A stretch of 64,000 nucleotides of DNA from Gambelia wislizenii (taxonomy: Eukaryota > Chordata > Lepidosauria > Squamata > Crotaphytidae), in the NCBI GenBank assembly GCA_030847615.1, contig JAUMIR010000011.1, forward strand, positions 37,803,001-37,867,000, written 5' to 3'. Shown one piece after another: positions 57,501 through 64,000 of this stretch. The notes beneath the pieces are model-generated. The model saw only the letters and a program-made list of their open reading frames with translations, was not told where the DNA came from and did not search any database. Numbering within the stretch: position 1 is the first letter of the stretch; each line of letters opens with the position of its first letter. Both the position numbers and the translations under genes were made by a program.

Positions 57501-60073
57501 CGGGTACAGCTGCACCCTCCCATCTTGCGTTCCCCAGCAATCTGGAGCTGGCCTACCTCTGATGCCAGAGGTAATAGGCAGCCATTGTGGCTTGTGGAAG
57601 GCAGGCCTTTCCTCCATGAATGTTGTCCAGTTCTCCTTTAGTGTCTTCCCAGGCTCATGTCCCACCATGACCTCTTGTGAAAGTGAACTCTGCAGCTCCA
57701 CTAGGCACAGCGTGAGGAAATGCCTCCTTTGGGGCTTCCCTGGAACCCCCGGCATTCAGCTTCAGCGGATAACACCCCTCCCCACCAAAAAAAATTAGAT
57801 TATAGTATTGTTATGAGGTGGGAAAACTTTCCATCCACTTTCTCCTCAGCACTTAATCATTACAGTTACATTTTTGGACCACATCTCCCATAACCTCACA
57901 GCCAGGATCACCAGTGTTGGCTTGTGAATACTAGGGGTTGCAACCTGAAAAAATTAACTTCCCCAAAAAGTAAATTCCCCAAGCTCTGCCTGCATACCGT
58001 GTCAGTAAGAACTCAGCTACTCCTGCTGTTGTTCTGTTTGCGTTTTTAAATGAAAATAACAATGTTTCTAGCAGCCTAATTTAGAGGAGGATGTGGTTTT
58101 TAAGTGATTTCACAGGCTGCTTTGAGGGCATCCGTAATGCAAAGGCTGGGGGTGCATTTCTGGAATGAAAACAAGCCACTGAGGTGCAACAAGTCCCACA
58201 GAGAGCCGTGGCCCACACTAAGTCCAATTCCGCTCTGCAGGCTGGCCATCTGGTAGTTGCGGAGGAAGGGAATCATATCGATTGGTATGTAAGCCTCACC
58301 TGTAAGCAGCAAAACCAGGAAGAGGGCAAAGAAGTCAGGATATTCAGCCAGGACATTTTCCAAATGCAGGGCGGTGTAGTTCTTAGAAAAAGTGTAGATG
58401 TGGCCTCCAATGAGGTGATCAAAAGTGGCGCTCCAGGCACGAGCCACACTTGCTGTCCCTGGTGAGAAAAGAGAGAGATCTTTGTTAACCAAAGTCTTTA
58501 GCCTCCGTCTGCTTCCTCTGCACCAAGTCCAGATGCAACAACCACGTCCACCAAAGACCTTTGTCTCTTTTCACAGCAACAGAGGAAACATGGATTCCTA
58601 GACCAGGAAGGTGTCAGAAGGCCAAGGGTGGAGGGCCATAATGGCTGGAGGGCCATAATGAATTGCAGAAGAGTTTATTGAGGGCAGCGGGTTGGCCAAT
58701 TCACCCTTTTTGGGGACTTGGAGAAAAAGCAGTCGGAGTAGTCGGAGGTGCAAAAGGCTACAAAAAGAGCCTTCAGGGGAGACATGTGGCCTTTGGGCCG
58801 CCCTTCACCTGCCACTGGTCCAAGAATCTGAAAGCCCCTGGCTCCCTATATAAGAAGCCTATTGCAGTCTTTGGGGGGGGTCTCTCTGTCCCACCACCCT
58901 CCAAGCTTGTCTGTTGAGGATGCAGGAGACGGGGGTCTTCTCGGTGGCTGCCCCAGGCAGTGGAGTTGCCTCCCTTGGGAGGTTCAATCTGTGCTCCCCT
59001 CGGCTGTCTTTTCATCCGCAGGCAAAACCCAACCTGTTTAAACACTTAAACTTCAGCCTTAACTGATCAGGTTAGAGGGACACTCAGGTGTGATTTTTTT
59101 AAAATATGTAATTATGTATTTTGTGTGTTTTTCATTAATGTTTAAACTGACCTTGTAAAAGTAGAGTTTTAATTGGACTGATGGTTTACTTATTTATTTA
59201 GAGTATTTATACCCTGCTTTTCAACCACCAAGGCAATAGAACTTACATTTCTATACCACTTTATAGCACAAGCACTCTCTAAGCAGTTTTTACAAGGTGT
59301 TATCTAGTTGCCCCCAACAAGCTGGGTACTCATTTTATCAACCTGCAAAAGGATGGAAGGCTGAGTCAACCTTGGAGCCCTGCAGGATGAAACTCACAAT
59401 GTTGTGGCTGCAGTACTGGCATTTTAACCACTGCGCCACCAGGGCTCCTAATGCTTTTTTAAATGTTCAGACTCCACTGTGTTTTAGCTGTTTTGTTTTG
59501 ACTTAAATTGTAGGCTGCTTTGAGTCCCGTTTGGGAGAAAAGTGGGATATAAATCAAGTAAATAAATAAATGCACACTGTACCACCCACTGCTGGTTGGG
59601 AAAGGTGTTGGGGGCCAGGCGGGCAGCACCTTCCCTGGCCGAACAATACAACCACCCCTGCCTGCCTCCCCTTCTGCTCTGAGCTCAACGGCACATACTC
59701 TACCTATCATATAGGAGAGGATGAGGTTCCATCCCGTGGTGAAGGCCCAGATCTCCCCAACGGTCACATAGCTGTACAGATAGGCCGAGCCAGCCTTGGG
59801 CACTCGGGCGCCAAACTCGGCATAACACAGGCCAGCCAAGACCGAAGAGACGGCAGCGATCAAGAAACAGAGGACGATGGCAGGGCCCGCTTGGTCTTTG
59901 GCCACCTCTCCTGACAAAACGTAGACGCCCGCCCCCAGAGTGCTGCCCACGCCGAGGGCGATCAGGTCCAGGGTGGAGAGGCAGCGAGCGAGCTTCGTCT
60001 CTTGCGAGCCAAGGTCCACCGTGCGCTGCCGGATCAGCTTCTTGCCGAAGCTGGATAGGGTCTTCTTCAGCAT
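48472..60073 (-). CDS. SLC7A3: SLC7A3, cationic amino acid transporter 3 (CAT-3)
   Basis: Multi-pass plasma-membrane transporter of the y+ system, carrying arginine, lysine and ornithine. Eleven coding exons on the minus strand (60073-59704, 58458-58300, 56670-56490, 55967-55855, 53896-53674, 52534-52395, 52299-52197, 51112-50901, 49529-49363, 48901-48793, 48596-48472) total 1902 bases, giving 633 residues; vertebrate CAT-3 is about 620. All junctions are GT-AG and in phase. Family hallmarks: [19 protein letters not shown] (TM1), [80 protein letters not shown] and [12 protein letters not shown] near the end. An NYT glycosylation sequon lies in an external loop. It is assigned as CAT-3 rather than CAT-1 or CAT-2 from the SNX12/FOXO4 neighbourhood and the N-terminus. 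The start at 60073 aligns with the short FGKKL leader of the family. Confidence 0.95.
48793..48901 (-). CDS. SLC7A3: SLC7A3 coding exon 10
   Basis: Acceptor [31 protein letters not shown] and [13 protein letters not shown]. Donor ATAG|GTGAGA. Confidence 0.95.
48925..49125 (-). mobile_element. CR1 fragment in SLC7A3 intron
   Basis: ATTGTATGGTTGAAAGAGAC, ATAGTCCAACTGTTCCC and the diverged middle part of the CR1 3' end, just upstream of exon 10. Confidence 0.6.
49363..49529 (-). CDS. SLC7A3: SLC7A3 coding exon 9
   Basis: Acceptor [29 protein letters not shown], a Leu/Ile-rich transmembrane helix, and [15 protein letters not shown]. Donor AAG|GTAAAT. Confidence 0.94.
50425..50890 (-). mobile_element. 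CR1 fragment abutting SLC7A3 exon 8 donor
   Basis: A long reverse CR1 fragment in several blocks: CTAGGCAATTGGTTCCGTTG, CAGGTTTTGTTCTCCATAGT, CCAACTTGTCTATATCCTTC and CAGTACCCCAGATGAGGCC. Its end is about 10 bp from the exon 8 donor. Confidence 0.8.
50901..51112 (-). CDS. SLC7A3: SLC7A3 coding exon 8
   Basis: Acceptor [31 protein letters not shown], the variable cytoplasmic loop, then [13 protein letters not shown]. Donor TGTTT|GTAAGT. A CR1 retroposon begins about 10 bp beyond this donor. Confidence 0.93.
51395..51515 (-). mobile_element. 5S-headed SINE fragment
   Basis: GGTGGTCTCCCATTCAAGTA, CCACCCAGGCCTGGCCCTGC and TCTGAAATCTAACCAGATCA match the 5S rRNA head in reverse. The body is missing or highly decayed. 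Confidence 0.65.
52197..52299 (-). CDS. SLC7A3: SLC7A3 coding exon 7
   Basis: Acceptor [32 protein letters not shown] and [13 protein letters not shown], a transmembrane helix that marks the CAT family. Donor CTCAG|GTGGGT. Confidence 0.95.
52395..52534 (-). CDS. SLC7A3: SLC7A3 coding exon 6
   Basis: Acceptor [51 protein letters not shown] and VVSGIIAG. Donor GCTG|GTATGG. Confidence 0.95.
53674..53896 (-). CDS. SLC7A3: SLC7A3 coding exon 5
   Basis: Acceptor [64 protein letters not shown] and GSLCALST. Donor ACAAG|GTGAAA. The exon has no ATG and would be missed by a start-to-stop ORF scan. Confidence 0.95.
54765..54960. mobile_element. CR1 fragments in both orientations
   Basis: Forward piece with GTGTGTCCAGAAAAGAGCAA, followed by a reverse piece with CATCTAGTCCAACCC. 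Probably two independent old insertions. Confidence 0.45.
54965..55533 (-). mobile_element. Sauria-type SINE interrupted by a hAT MITE
   Basis: SINE body 54965-55166 (TGTGGCTTGTCCAAGGTCAC, GATTCAAACCCTGG, CTCAAACTACTACAC). Its head resumes at 55522 as CATGCTGGCTCC after the hAT insertion. Confidence 0.75.
55167..55513. mobile_element. hAT-type MITE inside a SINE
   Basis: Terminal repeats CAGTGGTTCTTAACCT and AGGTTAAGAGCCACTG match at 15 of 16 positions. The flanking 8-mers TACTACAC (55159-55166) and TACTGTGC (55514-55521) agree at 6 of 8, as expected for an old hAT target duplication. An (ATC)n run lies inside. Confidence 0.75.
55535..55725 (-). mobile_element. CR1 fragment
   Basis: CAACCTGGTTGCCCTCTTCT and GGACACACTCCAGCTTGGCA, the reverse of the CR1 GAGTGTGTCC region. 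It directly follows the SINE remnant. Confidence 0.6.
55855..55967 (-). CDS. SLC7A3: SLC7A3 coding exon 4
   Basis: Acceptor [27 protein letters not shown], then [19 protein letters not shown], the most conserved CAT signature. Donor ACAG|GTAAAG. Confidence 0.96.
56490..56670 (-). CDS. SLC7A3: SLC7A3 coding exon 3
   Basis: Acceptor [31 protein letters not shown], then [12 protein letters not shown] and an external loop rich in Asp and Asn. Donor AACAA|GTAAGG. Confidence 0.95.
58300..58458 (-). CDS. SLC7A3: SLC7A3 coding exon 2
   Basis: Acceptor [32 protein letters not shown], an external loop with NYT, and [18 protein letters not shown]. Donor ACAG|GTGAGG. Confidence 0.95.
59225..59452 (-). 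mobile_element. tRNA-derived SINE of another family
   Basis: On the minus strand: GGAGCCCTGGTGGCGCAGTG (A box), CAGTACTGCAGCCACAACAT, GTTGATAAAATGAGTACCC and CTATAAAGTGGTATAGAAAT. A partial relative is at about 60530-60600. Confidence 0.75.
59704..60073 (-). CDS. SLC7A3: SLC7A3 coding exon 1
   Basis: ATG at 60071-60073; [20 protein letters not shown], then TM1 and the [16 protein letters not shown] block to LILSYMIG. Donor ATAG|GTAGAG. The exon extends 40 bases 5' as UTR to an acceptor (TTTTCCAG) at 60114-60115, so at least one upstream noncoding exon exists. Confidence 0.95.
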
Positions 60074-60113
60074 GCTGGTCAGTTTCAAGCAACACGCAAT
60101 GTCTCCCAACAAT

Positions 60114-63100
60114 CTGGAAAAGAGAATGGTGCACTCTCAAGAGCCAGCAAGAAAGAGAGAGAAAAAGAGAGTCAAAAAGTGAGTCAAGGAGCAGGTTTGC
60201 AAAGATGGAGGCTCCAGAAGAATGAAGCCAACGGTAGGCATGGCTCAACAAGCTGAAGCCTTATACCACTTGGAATTGGGACCACTCTTGGGTCTTTGGC
60301 AGAGAGCTGACAGGAGATGTTTAACTCTTCAATCCATGAGTAACAAAACTCAGACTTTCAGGGCCATCTCCTTCTGGAGACAGAAGATGTAAACGTATTT
60401 ATTCATTTATTTATTTTTATATATTTATACCCTGCTCTTCAGCCACAAGGCTGTCAGAGTGGCTTACAAATTGTTTTTAAGCAATAGCTATTTACACATC
60501 TACACTGCATTAAGCAGTTTCCAATGTATGTTAGCTAATTGCTCCCCACAAGCCAGGTACTCATTTTACCAACCTATGAAAGGATGGAAGGCTGAGTGAA
60601 CTGAGTTTCATATCACTTTTACTGTCAGGACCTACAAAATCCTGGGACTTGTAGTTTGGGGAGATACTTCAAGGGTATCCTGAAGAGACAGAGCAACTGA
60701 GGATTAGGTCAGTTTAATTCTGTGGTGTAGACAGATACTCAGGGTACCTTGGGGACTGTAGTTCAGGGGACAGGACCAGAGCCTCTAAGTACCCTCAGCA
60801 AACTGCAAATCCAAGGATTGCGTAGGATGGAGCCATGGCAGTTAAAAGTGGGATCCACAAACCAGATTTACCCTCCACAGTTATGGCAGTTTGGTTCATG
60901 TTTAACTGTCTTGTTTCCATTCTTTGGAATCCTGGAGTGAGTTGTTTCAATAAAGTCTGTAAGGCTCCAAGTATCTGGCTATGCCACAGCATTAAACTGA
61001 TTTTACCCTCTCTCTTTCTCCACTCTCAGGTTAATTTGATGCCTTCTAAGTACCTCTCCAAACTATAAATCCCAGGGTTCCTTTTGATGGAGCCATGGCA
61101 ATTAAAGTGGTATGAAAGTGATACTACTGTGTACTGCAGATACACTTTTAGTGTTTTTGTGACTTTAAAAACCCTGCTTATTCACAATCTACAGATGGGT
61201 CAGGGGTTGTTTTGGGATGCACCAACCAAAACACAATTGCTGAGGGCTCCTGAAAATAATAATAAATAATAATAATAATAATAAACTCCAGGCAGATAAT
61301 TGAGAAGGAAGACAAATTAGGTGGGGATGATATACATTAATTTATCACCACAACTGGGGAAAGATAAGGAAGTGGAGTTGTTCTGTGATTGTTATGTTAT
61401 AGTTATGTATTAAATGTCAAGTGGCATGGATGTTGTATTATGTTTTGTTCAATATGTGGGTTGTTGTTTATGGGCTAACTTTTTCTTGTATGGAAATTGG
61501 TATAATAAAAATATATTTAAAAAAGAAAAGAAAGAAACTTGAGGATGGGAATATTCATAAGGCTTTGGGCACTCAGTCTGCCTAATTCAGGGGTCGGCAA
61601 CGGCAGTGGGTCCTGGGGCCGCTATTAAGCCCTGGGACCCCCCCAGGGGCTGCATAGTCTACTGAAAAATAAAATAAAAAAACCAAAGGGACTGGATGTC
61701 TGGTTCTCAAAAATGGGTATTTTTAAAAAACAGCACAGGGAAGGTTTATAATCTTTGAAAAATGTAAATTGTTGAACCTGGAGGCTTCTAGAAACAGGTA
61801 TTCCTCCCCCCACCCTTTTTGGCTAGAAAAAGGTCAGTCGGGATTCTGGAGGTGTTGAGGGCATTAAAACATTATTGGGGACCACATGGGGTGCTCTTCG
61901 CCCACCCGGCGTAGTTCAACACCCGTCATTGTGTGCCTTCAAGTCATTTCCAGCTTATGGTGACCCTAAGGCAAACCTATCATGGTATTTTCCTGGCAAG
62001 ATTTGTTCATAGGGGGGTTGCTTTAGCCCTCCTCTGAAGCTGAGAGAGTGTGACTTGCCCAAAGTCACCCAATTTGTTTCCGTAGCTGAGCAGGGATTCA
62101 AACCCTGGTCTCCCAGAGTCTAGTCCAACACTCAAACCGCGACACCACGCTGGCTGTCCGTTCAACACCACCATCATGGACATGAAAGAAGAGAAGCTGG
62201 TTTCCCATCATAAGACTCTTCAGAGAACCCAAGGCTATATTTCAAGGAAACGCAGCACAAAGAGAGGCTTTGACTTCAGCAAGATGACAGCCTCGACCCA
62301 AAGGCATTTTATGGCAACGCTCTTAGAAACAGCCCATTCGTCAGCCCAACTGACGGTGGTTATACATTACAATCCTGTATACTGCAGAGGTCCACAAAGG
62401 TGAGCAAAACACGGATATCTGCATGCTTTGGTGGATGAATAAGTTGCTTGCACAAACAGTTCACTGGACAAACACTTGGAAGGCACCTTCAACGATTAAC
62501 CAATTCCAGCTGAGCTTTGGTTAACAGACAACAGGACAAACTTTCCTCTAGATAAAGCCAGCTACACTACCTTTTTGGATGCAAGAGAGAGAGAGAGAGC
62601 GCCTTGAAGTCATGGTGGCAAAAATAAGGCTTTGCATTCCTCACTTTCCTGTTAGAAATCTCAGGCCCATCTCTACGTGCCTCAAAATCTGGCTTGTTAG
62701 AGCCCCTCGCAGTTTATCGTCTTCTAGAGGAACCCTGGACAGTCAGCAACACTCCTATCTGCTGTGTTTCTACCCTACCTTTCCTACAGTGAAAGGCACA
62801 TCCCTCCTTTAAAAATCCAATTAAAATGTTAATATGTATCAATATGATCAATGAATATAGTATCTTGATTAATGTAAGATATAATCTGCTTGGCCCAGAA
62901 GGTGCAGATCTGCTTCTGTGGCATTTCATCATCTTTTCTGCCGCAGAGAATCAATACAGCTGCCATCAACCCAGCCCATCCATCAAGACTGACCGATAGC
63001 CCTGTCGGGAGGCCAGGCAAAGCAGAGGCCCACTCATTTCCGACTCTTGCAGCCCTAATCTATGGAGATGGATGGATGATTGTCTCCTTCTGGGGAGGAA

Positions 63101-64000
63101 AAGAAAAGCTTCCATGCCTCTAGCAGGAGCCCATAACACACACCTTCCAACATGTTAGAGATGTGTGGACAAGGAATATGGGAGTGTGGTCAAGATGGCA
63201 AAAAAAAGTTACGAATCAGGACGGACAGACAAGCTGGGAGAGGATGCAGCAGTTTGCTTTTGCCTGAGCCGACTGGGAAGGGCAAGACTCTGCCCCCTTC
63301 TTTCCTCCCAGCTGAGTTAATGGAGTGCAAGCTGTTTTTTCTACTTTGAACTCAGTTTGCAGGACCTGACATAAGCTAAGGTCAAAGGGAGAAAGTGGGA
63401 AGGAGAGAGAAACCAGGACATTTTAAAAGCAGCTGGGAAAAGTGGGAACACAGAGGAGTAGTCGGGACTGTCCCTGCCAAATCAGAACAGTTAAAGGGTA
63501 TAACATAAAAGTAAGGGGAGGAAAAGCCAGGGTTGGCGATATGCAACAGAATGAGATGTTCCATGCCTTTAGCAGTTGTGTGTTCAGAAGAAGAAACCAG
63601 CATAGTAACACCAGCCAGGAAGTGGCAATGACAAGGTACAGAAGCTTATTTCAAAGCCAGATCTTGGCAATGATGGGGAAAAGCCAGTTCTAAATTAATC
63701 AGACTCAGCCCCGGTTAATGTCCTTTTGCTTCCTGCCCCTCGAGAGAGGCTGAAAATAACCAAGGGGGTGTCATCCAGATTAAAAATTGAAGGTATGAGA
63801 AGATTTACTTTCCACAAAAAAGCAAGAAAAATCCTAATTAAGAATCTGCCCTCCGTAGGAGGCATTCAAACCTTTTTTAAAAAGGAGGCAGGGAAACCCT
63901 TCTAGAAGTTGGGAAACTACCAGGTGATTGCGTCATGGAGGAAAGAGGAGCCAGATTCAAACCCAGGGCCTGAGGCTCCTAACCTGTGGCCAACTCACAC
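60114..64000. other. upstream region of SLC7A3
   Basis: The SLC7A3 5' noncoding exon and promoter should lie here or beyond the window, but I could not place them. There is no CpG island. Clear content: MITE debris with CCATGGCARTTAAAGT ends (60780-60860 and 61060-61125), an (AAT)n run near 61255-61285, a reverse Sauria-type SINE (61928-62153), and otherwise unique DNA. Confidence 0.6.
61928..62153 (-). mobile_element. Sauria-type SINE, reverse
   Basis: GTGCCTTCAAGTCATTTCC, TGTGACTTGCCCAAAGTCAC, ATTCAAACCCTGGTCTCCC and the head TCAAACCGCGACACC. Confidence 0.85.

Noticed and set aside
59380..59452. tRNA gene
   Set aside because: A and B boxes belong to a SINE head; the sequence cannot form a complete cloverleaf by eye and continues into the SINE body.

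Overview
The window is vertebrate nuclear DNA, almost certainly from a squamate reptile (lizard or snake). Genes are split by GT-AG introns and have CpG-island promoters. The repeats are squamate-typical: tRNA-derived Sauria-type SINEs, 5S-rRNA-headed SINEs, truncated CR1 LINE 3' ends finishing in an ATTCTATG tract, hAT and Tigger-type MITEs, and many microsatellites. No bacterial, phage or viral genes are present.

Layout. (1) 1-18912, minus strand: FOXO4. Exon 2 is cut by the window's left edge and exon 1 lies at 18379-18912; the 17.4 kb intron is full of repeats and ends in a minisatellite beside exon 1. (2) 18900-19700: FOXO4 CpG-island promoter with a tandemly duplicated block carrying NRF1-like sites. 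(3) 23566-32530, plus strand: SNX12, four coding exons, complete, with a higher-order minisatellite just inside intron 1. (4) 35200-42255, plus strand: a gene I do not recognise, with a CpG/CCAAT promoter, a basic Ser/Pro-rich protein model, a short C-terminal coiled coil and a poly(A) signal. (5) 42256-48471: intergenic. (6) 48472-60113, minus strand: SLC7A3 (cationic amino acid transporter), eleven coding exons reconstructed with consistent splice phases to a 633-residue protein. (7) 60114-64000: upstream of SLC7A3, repeats only; its 5' noncoding exon and promoter were not found.

The order FOXO4 - SNX12 - SLC7A3 matches the mammalian Xq13.1 block as I know it, except for the unrecognised gene between SNX12 and SLC7A3. 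The genes are independent units: a PI3K/AKT-controlled transcription factor, an endosomal PX-domain sorting nexin, a plasma-membrane arginine/lysine transporter and a probable nuclear or cytoskeletal protein of unknown role.

The most interesting observations are the unrecognised gene with its NF-Y-spaced promoter and a frame-breaking optional exon, the two minisatellites placed next to the first exons of FOXO4 and SNX12, a LINE family whose 3' end is only a stop codon, a perfect hairpin and a (GA)n tail, and several nested insertions datable from target-site duplications. Everything here comes from reading the sequence and from remembered family features; no alignment or database search was run.
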